A stretch of 10,284 nt of DNA from Flavobacterium psychrophilum (GTDB lineage Bacteria > Bacteroidota > Bacteroidia > Flavobacteriales > Flavobacteriaceae), in NCBI GenBank assembly GCA_945897545.1, contig CAMDGJ010000093.1, positions 1 through 10,284 of the forward strand, in the 5' to 3' direction. Position numbers and translations under genes: made by a program. The notes beneath the pieces were generated by a model. That model worked only from the letters and a program-made list of their open reading frames with translations, was not told the DNA's origin and searched no databases. How positions within the stretch are numbered: the first letter of the stretch is position 1; each line of letters opens with the position of its first letter. This document shows positions 1 to 7,251 of the stretch, in pieces.

Positions 1-891
1 AAAAATAAATTCGCTCAAAATACGGCGATAATTCTAGTAGGATTGTTGATGGTTTTTGATTTGTTTTTTGTGGGCAAAAAATATGTTTCCGATAAGGATT
101 TTGTAAGCAGGAGTGAAGTGGAAGTTCCTTTTCAGGAAACCCCTGCTGATGCTCAGATTTTGCGAGACACTACTCATTACAGAGTTTTTGAGGTTGCAGG
201 TAATTTATCAAGCGCTAGAGCATCTTATTTTCATAAATCGATTGGGGGTTACAGTGCTGTGAAACCCCGAAGAATGCAGCAATTATTTGATTATCAAATT
301 GCCAAAAACAATATTGAAATCCTCAATATGTTGAACGTAAAATACATTATCCAAACCGATTCAACGGGTGCTTCAATCCCAGTTCAAAATCCGGATGCTA
401 ATGGGAATGCGTGGTTTATAAACGAATTGAAAGCCTTGAATTCTGCCGATGCCGAGATGAAAGCATTGGATAAATTGGACACTAAAAATGTTGCAGTTTT
501 CAACGTTCATCATTTTGGAGCAAGATTACAGAGTGCCCGTTTGAAAGAGAATTGGGACGATTCAGGAAAGATAGAATTAGATATTTACAAACCTAATTAT
601 CTCAAGTATTCTTCAGAAAATGAAGGAAAAGGTATAGCTGTTTTCTCGGAGATTTATTATGAAAATGGTTGGAATGCCTATATTGATGCTAAAAAAACTA
701 ATCATTTTCTTGTAAATTATGTTTTACGAGCAATGGAAGTTCCAGCAGGAAAACATACTATAGAGTTCAAGTTTGAACCGCAAGTGGTAAAAACTGGAAG
801 TACAATTACACTGCTCAGTTCGATTGGGATGTTGTTGCTATTGATAGGTGGAGTTTATGTTGAAAGGAAGAAAGAGAAGTTTGTTGTATAA
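1..891 (+). CDS. YfhO family membrane protein, C-terminal part (5' truncated by window edge)
   Basis: The frame is open from base 1, so the methionine at 43 is internal and the gene starts outside the window; 296 residues are visible. What is seen: a hydrophobic segment around TAIILVGLLMVFDLFFVG, then about 230 mostly soluble residues with YFHKSIGGYSAVKPRRMQ and NMLNVKYII, then one last membrane helix (TITLLSSIGMLLLLIGGVYV) and a short basic tail ERKKEKFVV. This layout, with a large extracytoplasmic domain between membrane helices and the NMLNVKY-type segment, is that of the YfhO family: large multi-pass proteins resembling GT-C glycosyltransferases, linked in Firmicutes to lipoteichoic acid glycosylation. 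The Bacteroidota members have no settled substrate. The following glycosyltransferase and flippase suggest work on surface glycans. Family assignment is fairly sure; the reaction is inferred. Confidence 0.85.
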   Translation, partial: KNKFAQNTAIILVGLLMVFDLFFVGKKYVSDKDFVSRSEVEVPFQETPADAQILRDTTHYRVFEVAGNLSSARASYFHKSIGGYSAVKPRRMQQLFDYQIAKNNIEILNMLNVKYIIQTDSTGASIPVQNPDANGNAWFINELKALNSADAEMKALDKLDTKNVAVFNVHHFGARLQSARLKENWDDSGKIELDIYKPNYLKYSSENEGKGIAVFSEIYYENGWNAYIDAKKTNHFLVNYVLRAMEVPAGKHTIEFKFEPQVVKTGSTITLLSSIGMLLLLIGGVYVERKKEKFVV

Positions 892-909
892 TATTTATTT
901 GTAAATTTG
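880..909 (+). promoter_or_regulatory. Candidate Bacteroidota-type promoter of the small-protein/nucleotidyltransferase cassette
   Basis: TTTG at 880-883 and TAAATTTG at 902-909 are 18 bases apart. This matches the Bacteroidota sigma-70 pattern of a -33 TTTG/TTG and a -7 TAnnTTTG with a spacer of roughly 17-23 bases. Transcription would start shortly after 909, about 30 bases before the ATG at 948. The -33 box lies inside the last codons of the YfhO gene. No equally good match was found upstream of the glycosyltransferase or the flippase, so these may also be read partly from here. Confidence 0.55.
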
Positions 910-947
910 AAAGATAAAATTTCGAAAGAATTTAATTTTTAAAAGAA

Positions 948-1112
948 ATGGAAATAGGTAAACTAAATCATGCACATCCATCAGTAATGGAAGCCAGATA
1001 CATAGAGGAAGCTAGACAGTTGACCTACCAACAACGTTTTGAAAAACTGATGGCGATAATTGAGCTTTCATACCTTTTGAGAACTGCAAAGAAATATTCA
1101 AAATCAAAATAA
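948..1112 (+). CDS. 54-residue basic helical protein, partner of the downstream nucleotidyltransferase
   Basis: ATG at 948, TAA at 1110-1112. The protein starts MEIGKLNHAHPSVMEARYIE and continues through a TYQQRFEKL segment and IELSYLLRT to a lysine-rich end, KKYSKSK. There is no signal peptide, membrane helix or cysteine. From about residue 13 it looks like one long or two broken amphipathic helices, and it is rich in Arg and Lys. Coding is supported by an A-rich Shine-Dalgarno-like stretch (AAAAGAA) just before the ATG, by lying directly behind a good promoter match, and by the 6-base gap to the next gene, implying translational coupling. I do not recognise it as a named family. By position it could be an antitoxin or regulatory partner of the nucleotidyltransferase-fold protein; that is inference. 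It is too short for a HEPN domain and does not look like the winged-helix AbiEi antitoxin. Confidence 0.7.
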   Translation: MEIGKLNHAHPSVMEARYIEEARQLTYQQRFEKLMAIIELSYLLRTAKKYSKSK

Positions 1113-1118
1113 TTTTAA

Positions 1119-1586
1119 ATGAATTTGAATCAGCAAATAATAGATGTTTGGAAATATTTGGCAGCTAATAATGTTGATTATTTGACCATTGGCGGATTTG
1201 CTGTAAATATTTATGGCTACGGAAGAAGTACGGGAGATATCGACATTTTTATTAACGATACAATAATTAATAGAGAAAATTTAGGAGAAGCTTTAAAACA
1301 GTTGGGAATAGGGGATTTTGAAAATATTAATACGATACAATTTGTCCCTGATTGGACAGATATTACTCTAAATTTTAATTTTAGATTAGATATTATGACC
1401 TCTGTAAAAGGTTTAGAAAACACCTCTTTTACAGCACTTTTAGAAATGGCTAATATCATTGATATTGATGGAATTCCAGTTTATTTTTTAGATTACAATA
1501 GTCTAATTATTGCTAAAAAAGCTTCAAATCGACCAAAAGATTTGTTGGATATCGAGGAACTTGAAAAATTAAATAGAGATTTATAA
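1119..1586 (+). CDS. Nucleotidyltransferase-fold protein, AbiEii/DUF6036-like
   Basis: 155 residues, ATG start 6 bases after the previous stop. What is seen: GGFAVNIYGYGRSTGDIDIF at residues 25-44, the classic polymerase-beta-type nucleotidyltransferase signature with the GG pair, R36, T38 and the DxD metal pair D40/D42. A third candidate metal ligand is D91 in FRLDIMT. Near the C-terminus is K133/K134 followed by RPKDLLDIEEL (138-148), the conserved K..R.KD..DI segment of AbiEii-type toxins and of the small DUF6036-like proteins. The expected catalytic residues are all present, so an active enzyme transferring nucleotides to RNA, protein or a small molecule is plausible. At 155 residues it is close to a minimal core, shorter than typical AbiEii. 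It forms a tight pair with the small gene upstream and interrupts an otherwise glycan-related gene run. A toxin or defence role is inferred; a housekeeping role cannot be excluded. Confidence 0.85.
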   Translation: MNLNQQIIDVWKYLAANNVDYLTIGGFAVNIYGYGRSTGDIDIFINDTIINRENLGEALKQLGIGDFENINTIQFVPDWTDITLNFNFRLDIMTSVKGLENTSFTALLEMANIIDIDGIPVYFLDYNSLIIAKKASNRPKDLLDIEELEKLNRDL

Positions 1587-1609
1587 TTCAATATCTCTAA
1601 ACTTGAAAA

Positions 1610-2898
1610 TTGAAACAAAATAAACTCCTCATAATTACTTATTATTGGCCCCCAGCTGGAGGACCAGGTGTTCAGCGTTGGTTGAAATTCGTGAAATACT
1701 TACCCGATTTTGGCGTTCAGCCCATAGTTTATATTCCGGAGAATCCAACGTATCCCATTGTTGACGAGAACTTGGTGAATGAAGTTTCAGACAAGGCAAT
1801 TGTTCTCAAACATAAAATCTTCGAACCCTATCAATTGGCTTCCTTTTTTCGAAGAATAAAACCAAAAAAATCAGTTCCGGAATTATTCCAAACCAAAAAA
1901 AACAATCGTTATTAGATAAACTATTTCTTTGGATTCGGGGCAATTTATTTATTCCTGATGCGCGTGTCTTTTGGGTTAAACCTTCGGTTGCCTTTTTAGA
2001 AAAATACATTTTGGAAAATAATATTGATACAATTGTCACTTCGGGACCGCCTCATAGTTTGCATCTGATTGGATTGGAATTAAAACAAAGAATGAATGTA
2101 AAATGGTTTGTTGATTTTCGGGATCCTTGGACAACCATTGGTTATCATAAATCCTTGCGATTGTCGAATTATGCTGCTGCGAAGCACAAAGATTTAGAAC
2201 GCCAAGTGCTCAATGCAGCCGATACAATTATTGTAACCAGCAACACCACAAAAAGGGAATTTCAAGCTATAACCACTAAGCCAATTGTGGTGATTACGAA
2301 TGGTTATGACACGGAAAATGTCGAGAAAGAAGCTTTGGATACTAAGTTTTCTTTGGCACACATTGGCTCTTTTCTTTCTGAAAGGAATCCGAAACTGCTT
2401 TGGGAAACTTTGGTAGAATTAATAAATGAAATTCCAGATTTTGAATCGCATTTGGAAATAAAATTAATAGGAGCAGTAAGTCAAGAAGTATTGGAAACCA
2501 TTTCTGAATTTGGATTGCATGCGTATTTAAATAATTTGGGCTATGTTTCGCATTCGGAAGCGATTGCGCATCAAAGAAAATCACAAGTTTTGTTGCTTAT
2601 CGAAATCAACTCTGAAGACACTAAAAGTATTATTCCGGGAAAATTATTCGAATATATGGTTTCTGGCAGACCTATTATTGCCATTGGGCCAAACGGTTCT
2701 GACTTTGCCGAAATCATTACTGCTACAAACACGGGTGTATTCTTTGATTATTCAGAGAAAACGAAACTAAAAAGTGTACTTTTGGGCTTTTATAATCAGT
2801 TTTTGGAAGGAAAACTGCAATCTAATGGAATAAGTTTACAGAAATATTCCAGAAAAAGTTTGACGGAGAAATTGGTTGAATTGATTAATATATCATAA
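1610..2898 (+). pseudogene. GT4-family glycosyltransferase with a frame break at a T run
   Basis: The first part reads from TTG at 1610 (LKQNKLLIITYYWPPAGGPG, the glycine-rich start of a GT-B glycosyltransferase) and stops at 1915. The second part is open in the frame one base back and runs to the stop at 2896-2898. Joining them at the six Ts of 1844-1849, reading one T twice, gives a continuous protein of about 429 residues. The last 21 residues of the upstream frame then become noise, while the other frame reads sensibly through DKLFLWIRGNLFIPD. In the joined protein VDFRDPW lies near 168-174, a nucleotide-sugar-binding segment SIIPGKLFEYMVSGRPIIAI near 341, and a second acidic residue in DFAEII. 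Expected role: cytoplasmic sugar transfer to a surface glycan. The TTG start lacks a strong ribosome binding site, but the N-terminus fits the family. Whether the break is real or a homopolymer error cannot be told from one sequence. Confidence 0.85.
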
Positions 2899-2908
2899 AA
2901 TTAAAAGT

Positions 2909-2935
2909 GAGATTGCTTCGTGCCTCGCAATGACA
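2909..2935 (+). repeat. Short interspersed palindromic element (GAGATTGC...TCGCAATGACA)
   Basis: The 44-base gap between glycosyltransferase and flippase holds GAGATTGC, then TTCGTGCC, then TCGCAATGACA. The arms ATTGC and GCAAT form a 5-base-pair stem around a 10-base loop. I recognise this as close to a dispersed intergenic repeat common in Bacteroidota and some other bacteria, usually read on the other strand as TGTCATTGCGAGG followed by a variable centre and GAAGCAATC. Its G+C content stands out against the A+T-rich surroundings. Only one copy is in this window, so repetition itself is from prior knowledge. It ends 7 bases before the flippase ATG, so a folded RNA could affect that start. 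Confidence 0.6.
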
Positions 2936-2942
2936 TAAAAGA

Positions 2943-4430
2943 ATGGGAATAGTATTAAATCAGTCTTTAAAGAATACCATCATTACTTACATTGGTTTTG
3001 CAATTGGTGGTATCAATACCATTTATTTATATCCTGTACTTCTTGGAGCAACGTATTATGGACTATCTAATTTTATACTTTCATTTGCCAATGTAATTAT
3101 GCCATTATTTGCTATTGGTATGCAAAACACCTTGGTAAAATTCTATTCTCAATATAGGACCAATGAAGAGCGCTCCCGTTTTTTATCATTTACTGTTCTA
3201 TTCCCGTTTGTAATAATTATTCCCTCTTTATTGCTTGGATTTGTTTATTACGATGAAGTTCAATTTTTCCTGTCTAAAAAAAATAAAATTGTAGAAAGTT
3301 ATATTTGGGTAATACCAATAATAGGAGTATGTATGTCTTATTTCGAGATTTTTTATGCTTGGTTAAGAGTTCATATGCATTCGGTCTTTGGAAATTTTAT
3401 TAAAGAAGTAGGGTTGAGATCTGCGTCATTAATATTATTAATTTGTGTAAATTATGGTTGGTTAAGTGTTGAAGGATTTATTTATGCTACAGTGGCTGTG
3501 TATTTGATTGCTTTAATAATAACAATGTTTTATGCTTTCAATATTCAAAAACCTATATTTCAGCTCGCTATTCCTGATAATGTGAAAGATATATTAACCT
3601 ATACTTTTTATATTATTTTGTCTGGAAGTGTAGCCAATTTATTATTAGATGGAGATAAAATTATTTTAAACCAATATATGCATATCGAGAATATAGCCTA
3701 TTACTCGGTTGCGACTTATATTGCTTTAGTGATTTCTGTGCCGAGTCGTGCAATGCATCAAATTGTGTATCCTATTACCGCAAAACTAATGCATGAGAAC
3801 AAGCATGATGAAATGAATATTTTATATAAAAAAACATCTATTAATTTGCAAGTTGTGGGTGGTTTTGTAATGCTGGGTATTTTTGTGAATATTAATATGC
3901 TGTATGAGATAATAATTCAGGGACTTAAAAACCCTGCTGAAAAGCAATTATACCTTGGTAGCATAATGGTAGTTTTTATGATCGGATTATCTAAATATTT
4001 TGACTTGATTTTGGGGAATAATAACGCCATTATTTTCAATACAAAATACTACAGAACCGTCTTATTTTTAGGTGTCGCCTTAGTGATTTTAACTATTGGA
4101 CTAAATATGGTTTTTATTCCCATTTATGGTATTATTGGATCCGCGTTTGCCACTTTATTGTCTATTACTTTTTACAGTTTAGCCAAATTGTTTTTTGTAG
4201 TTAAAAAATTAGATTTGTATCCATTTACCAAGCAAACTTTATATTCGATTGCTTTAACGCTTGTTTTGTTTCTTGGGTTGTACTTTTGGGATTTCTCTTT
4301 TACTCCCATTATTTCTATAGTTCTAAAATCAATAGTACTCACTATAGCTTATGTTTATTTGAATTACAAATTTGTAATCTCTGCAGAACTAAACGAAGTG
4401 ATGGACAATGTATTGAAAAAATGGAAATAA
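2943..4430 (+). CDS. Wzx-like oligosaccharide/polysaccharide flippase (MOP superfamily)
   Basis: 495 residues, ATG at 2943 preceded by AAAAGA. Almost wholly hydrophobic with about 12-14 predicted membrane helices, for example residues 11-31, 40-60, 82-103, 120-141, 158-175 and 178-198. The family pattern is visible: an N-terminal half opening with a helix followed by YYGLSNFILSFANVIMPLFA, an acidic LLDGDKIILNQYM segment around 233-245, and a second half with FNTKYYRTVLFLG and FIPIYGIIGSAFATLLS. The C-terminus VMDNVLKKWK is short and basic, probably cytoplasmic. Members of this family move lipid-linked glycans across the inner membrane for O-antigen, capsule or exopolysaccharide assembly. It is the last gene of the plus-strand run and likely co-transcribed with the glycosyltransferase; a likely terminator follows at once. 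The glycan it carries cannot be predicted. Confidence 0.85.
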   Translation: MGIVLNQSLKNTIITYIGFAIGGINTIYLYPVLLGATYYGLSNFILSFANVIMPLFAIGMQNTLVKFYSQYRTNEERSRFLSFTVLFPFVIIIPSLLLGFVYYDEVQFFLSKKNKIVESYIWVIPIIGVCMSYFEIFYAWLRVHMHSVFGNFIKEVGLRSASLILLICVNYGWLSVEGFIYATVAVYLIALIITMFYAFNIQKPIFQLAIPDNVKDILTYTFYIILSGSVANLLLDGDKIILNQYMHIENIAYYSVATYIALVISVPSRAMHQIVYPITAKLMHENKHDEMNILYKKTSINLQVVGGFVMLGIFVNINMLYEIIIQGLKNPAEKQLYLGSIMVVFMIGLSKYFDLILGNNNAIIFNTKYYRTVLFLGVALVILTIGLNMVFIPIYGIIGSAFATLLSITFYSLAKLFFVVKKLDLYPFTKQTLYSIALTLVLFLGLYFWDFSFTPIISIVLKSIVLTIAYVYLNYKFVISAELNEVMDNVLKKWK

Positions 4431-4436
4431 TTTTCT

Positions 4437-4478
4437 GCTTCATTTTTTAGTTAAAAATAAAGCAACTACTGTATTTTT
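4437..4478 (+). terminator. Probable intrinsic terminator after the flippase
   Basis: Six bases after the flippase stop, GCTTCATTTTT (4437-4447) pairs with AAAAATAAAGC (4453-4463): 11 positions with one C/A mismatch and a 5-base loop. Nine bases downstream a run of six Ts begins (4473-4478). The stem is A+T-rich and the T run is not immediately adjacent, so it is a moderate candidate, but its position is right for ending the plus-strand operon. Confidence 0.5.
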
Positions 4479-4534
4479 TGTAATTAGGGAGTACATGTTA
4501 CATTTTTATTGTCTTATTTTGAGGTACCTTAGGG

Positions 4535-4649
4535 CTATGTTCTTTGCCAAAGCTTTATAGGGGTCTAGTCGGTTTTAACGAGAAAATGATTCTCATTAGT
4601 TTTGACTAAAGTTGCGAATACTTTCGAGTAGCGATCTTATAAATAAGAT
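4535..4649. repeat. Cluster of short inverted repeats between convergent genes
   Basis: This gene-free stretch holds three dyads. First, CTAT (4535-4538) with ATAG (4557-4560) enclosing CTTTG-C-CAAAG (4542-4552). Second, TAGTC (4566-4570) with GACTA (4604-4608) enclosing GAGAA-AATGA-TTCTC (4580-4594), with 9-base internal loops on both sides. Third, the 7-base arms ATCTTAT and ATAAGAT around AA (4634-4649), 6 bases beyond the E1 stop on the minus strand. None is followed by a clear T run on the minus strand. They may help end transcription of the E1 gene or be structural relics; no function is claimed. Confidence 0.35.
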
Positions 4650-4655
4650 AACTGC

Positions 4656-7067
4656 CTAATACAAAATAGGATATTTTGATGGATTTACTTCATTCATCAT
4701 TTCGTATACTTTTTCGAAAATATCTTCTATGGATGGTTTCGAAAAATAATCACCATCTGTTCCGTAAGCCGGTCGATGCGCTTTAGCAGTTAGAGTTTGA
4801 GGTTTACTGTCTAAATAATTATAGCCATCTTGATTTTCGATAATATGTTGCAAAATAAATGCCGTAGCTCCACCAGGAAGGTCTTCGTCGATTATCAAGA
4901 GCCTATTTGTTTTTGCAATACTTTTTACGATATCGTGTTTGATATCAAATGGGAGCAAGGATTGAATATCAATGATTTCACAATCAATTCCTATTTCCAT
5001 GAGCTCTTTAGCAGCTTCTTCTACTAATCTCAAAGTAGAACCATAAGAAACTAGAGTTATGTCGGTCCCTTTTTTTATAGTTTCAACTTCTCCGATTGGT
5101 GTCTTGAATTCGCCATAATTCATCGGCATTTTTTCTTTCAATCTATAGCCATTAAGACATTCAATTACAAGTGCTGGTTCGTCACATTCAAACAAGGTAT
5201 TATAGAAACCCGCTGCTTTAGTCATATTTCTAGGTACTAAAACATGAATCCCTCTTAATGAATTGATGATCATTCCCATAGGTGAACCAGAATGCCAAAT
5301 TCCTTCTAATCGGTGTCCACGCGTTCTTATAATTAGAGGAGCTTTCTGTTTTCCTACTGTTCTGTATTGCAATGTTGCTAAATCATCACTCAAAATTTGG
5401 ATAGCGTACAACAAATAATCCAAGTACTGAATTTCGGCTATAGGCCGCAGTCCTCTCAACGCCAATCCAATTCCTTGACCAATTATGGAAGCTTCCCTAA
5501 TTCCCACATCAGCAACACGGAATTCACCAAATTTTTCTTGTAATCCAACTAATCCTTGATTTACATCACCAATATTTCCGGCATCTTCACCAAAAATTAA
5601 GGCTTCGGGATATTTTGTAAATAATGCATCAAAATTATCTCGCAAAATCATTCTGCCATCAGTATCTGCTGTTGCCTCTACTGCATATTTCGGCAAAACT
5701 TCCTTTACTGAAAAAACATTCATATTCGATTCTGAAAACAAATTGCTACTGAATTTGTGTTGAGTTTTTGCAGTAAATGTTGTAATCCAATGAGACAATT
5801 CTGTTTTACAGCTTTCATTGGCTACCATTCTTAAAGCCTTACGAGCCGAGATTAGGATTTCCTTTTTTAAAGGTGCTTTAATTCTGCTTAAATCGGCAAT
5901 AATTTTTAGGATGCTTTCTTTATTTTTACTTAAAGGAGCTGTTTTTTCAAGTAATGCTATTAGTTCTTTTTCCTCTTCAACATTTGGTTCGATAAATGCT
6001 TTCCAAGCTGCAACTTTACCTTCAAATACTTCTTGTTTTGCGAGCAGATCAATCTTGTCAATTTCTTCGGGAGAAGCAATATTGATGGCTATCATCCACA
6101 ATTTCATTTGTCTAATGCAGTCAAAATCTTTTTCCCATTCTAGTCTAGCAGCGTCTTTGTATCTTTCGTGAGATCCTGAACTAGAATGTCCTTGAGGTTG
6201 CGTTAATTGGTTAACGTGAATTAGTACTGGAATATGGTTTTCACGAGCTAGATCAGCTGCTTTTTCATAAGTTTCAATCAAGCTAACATAATCCCAACCT
6301 TTAACTTTTAAGATTTCAAGACCGTTACTGTTTCCCTCTCGTTGGTATCCTTTTAAAATTTCAGAAATGCTTTCTTTTGTAGTCTGCTGAACTGCGTGAA
6401 CTGAAATTCCGTATTCATCATCCCAAACACTTACAACCATAGGAACTTGCAATACTCCTGCAGCATTTATGGTTTCAAAAAAAATACCTTCCGAAGTACT
6501 GGCATTTCCTATGGTTCCCCAAGAAATTTCATCTCCATTATTAGAAAAATTCGACTTATTGCTAATTTCTGGAACGTTTCTATAAATTTTTGAAGCTTGC
6601 GCAATACCTAGCATTCTTGGCATTTGTGATGCGGTAGGAGAAATGTCTGCGCTAGAATTTTTTTGTTTTGTTAAATCTTTCCAACTTCCATCTTCGTTTA
6701 AGCTATGCGTCATAAAATGACCACCCATTTGTCTCCCGGCCGACATGGGTTCCTGTAAAATATCGGTGTGGCCGTATAAACCAGCAAAAAATTGTTGAAT
6801 TGTTAATTGACCAATAGCCATCATAAACGTTTGATCACGATAATATCCTGAACGGAAATCACCGTTTCTAAAAGATTTGGCCATTGCTAATTGCGGAACT
6901 TCTTTTCCGTCACCAAAAATTCCAAATTTTGCTTTTCCAGTTAAAACCTCCTTGCGCCCTAATAAGCTGCATTCTCTGCTTATGATTGCTATTTTATAAT
7001 CGTTAAGTACTTCGGTTTTGAAGTCTTCAAAGGTTAATGCAGTATTGGTTTTTTCTTTTATCATCAT
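4656..7067 (-). CDS. Fused 2-oxoacid dehydrogenase E1 component, alpha plus beta subunits (probably branched-chain type)
   Basis: 803 residues, ATG at 7067 (a second ATG follows directly), TAG stop. Residues about 1-410 are the E1 alpha domain: the thiamine-diphosphate region GNASTSEG (187-194) to WDDEYGIS (215-222), and GHSSSGSHERYK (293-304) with candidate catalytic H294. A helical linker precedes the E1 beta domain (about 450-803): FGEDAGNIGDV (492-502, E494 in the cofactor-activating Glu position), ADVGIREASIIGQGIGLALRG, HSGSPMG (592-598) and SYGSTLRLVEEAAKEL. E1 decarboxylates a 2-oxoacid and passes the acyl group to lipoyl-E2. Separate genes are usual; the one-chain fusion is common in Bacteroidota. 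Substrate choice between branched-chain oxoacids and pyruvate is uncertain; branched-chain is favoured because these bacteria make iso-fatty acids. No E2 or E3 gene is adjacent. GN and WDD replace the usual GD and NN of the cofactor motif. Confidence 0.92.
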   Translation of the reverse strand: MMIKEKTNTALTFEDFKTEVLNDYKIAIISRECSLLGRKEVLTGKAKFGIFGDGKEVPQLAMAKSFRNGDFRSGYYRDQTFMMAIGQLTIQQFFAGLYGHTDILQEPMSAGRQMGGHFMTHSLNEDGSWKDLTKQKNSSADISPTASQMPRMLGIAQASKIYRNVPEISNKSNFSNNGDEISWGTIGNASTSEGIFFETINAAGVLQVPMVVSVWDDEYGISVHAVQQTTKESISEILKGYQREGNSNGLEILKVKGWDYVSLIETYEKAADLARENHIPVLIHVNQLTQPQGHSSSGSHERYKDAARLEWEKDFDCIRQMKLWMIAINIASPEEIDKIDLLAKQEVFEGKVAAWKAFIEPNVEEEKELIALLEKTAPLSKNKESILKIIADLSRIKAPLKKEILISARKALRMVANESCKTELSHWITTFTAKTQHKFSSNLFSESNMNVFSVKEVLPKYAVEATADTDGRMILRDNFDALFTKYPEALIFGEDAGNIGDVNQGLVGLQEKFGEFRVADVGIREASIIGQGIGLALRGLRPIAEIQYLDYLLYAIQILSDDLATLQYRTVGKQKAPLIIRTRGHRLEGIWHSGSPMGMIINSLRGIHVLVPRNMTKAAGFYNTLFECDEPALVIECLNGYRLKEKMPMNYGEFKTPIGEVETIKKGTDITLVSYGSTLRLVEEAAKELMEIGIDCEIIDIQSLLPFDIKHDIVKSIAKTNRLLIIDEDLPGGATAFILQHIIENQDGYNYLDSKPQTLTAKAHRPAYGTDGDYFSKPSIEDIFEKVYEMMNEVNPSKYPILY

Positions 7068-7089
7068 TGGAAAGTATCACTTTGTTGGG

Positions 7090-7097
7090 CAAATTTA
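7090..7097 (-). promoter_or_regulatory. Candidate -7 element upstream of the E1 gene
   Basis: On the minus strand TAAATTTG fits the Bacteroidota TAnnTTTG element and ends 22 bases before the ATG at 7067. About 19 bases further upstream the best -33 candidate is only GATG, a poor match to TTTG. The 184-base A+T-rich gap to the preceding gene leaves room for a promoter. So the E1 gene probably has its own promoter rather than depending on read-through from the peptidase-like gene. Confidence 0.4.
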
Positions 7098-7251
7098 ACT
7101 AAAAACTAGCTATTTTCATCATTCATTGAAACAAATACAATTTAATTTTAAATAATTTATTTTTGATAAATCACATTTATTTTCAATAATATTGACTTAA
7201 ACACTAATATCGTTGCTAATAATTTAATTAAAACTGTAATTTCATGATCAA

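Noticed and set aside
1217..1459. 80-residue open frame on the minus strand
   Set aside because: It lies wholly inside the nucleotidyltransferase gene, whose motifs show the plus strand is coding.
948..1586. Canonical AbiE (AbiEi/AbiEii) or HEPN/MNT toxin-antitoxin system
   Set aside because: The upstream protein is too small and lacks winged-helix or HEPN (RxxxxH) features, so only an AbiEii-like fold for the second gene is claimed.
1844..1851. Programmed -1 ribosomal frameshift or transcriptional slippage in the glycosyltransferase
   Set aside because: There is no X XXY YYZ heptamer in the right frame (the base before TTT TTT is C) and six Ts is short for polymerase slippage; a mutation or read error is simpler.
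1806..2039. 77-residue minus-strand open frame over the broken region of the glycosyltransferase
   Set aside because: The plus strand gives a recognisable glycosyltransferase across the frame switch; the minus frame shows no motif.
4495..4560. 21-residue open frame in the convergent intergenic region
   Set aside because: Very short, no ribosome binding site, no neighbour support; it overlaps an inverted repeat.
5818..6171. 117-residue plus-strand open frame, hydrophobic
   Set aside because: Antisense to the E1 linker and end of the alpha domain; a shadow of Lys/Glu-rich codons read backwards.
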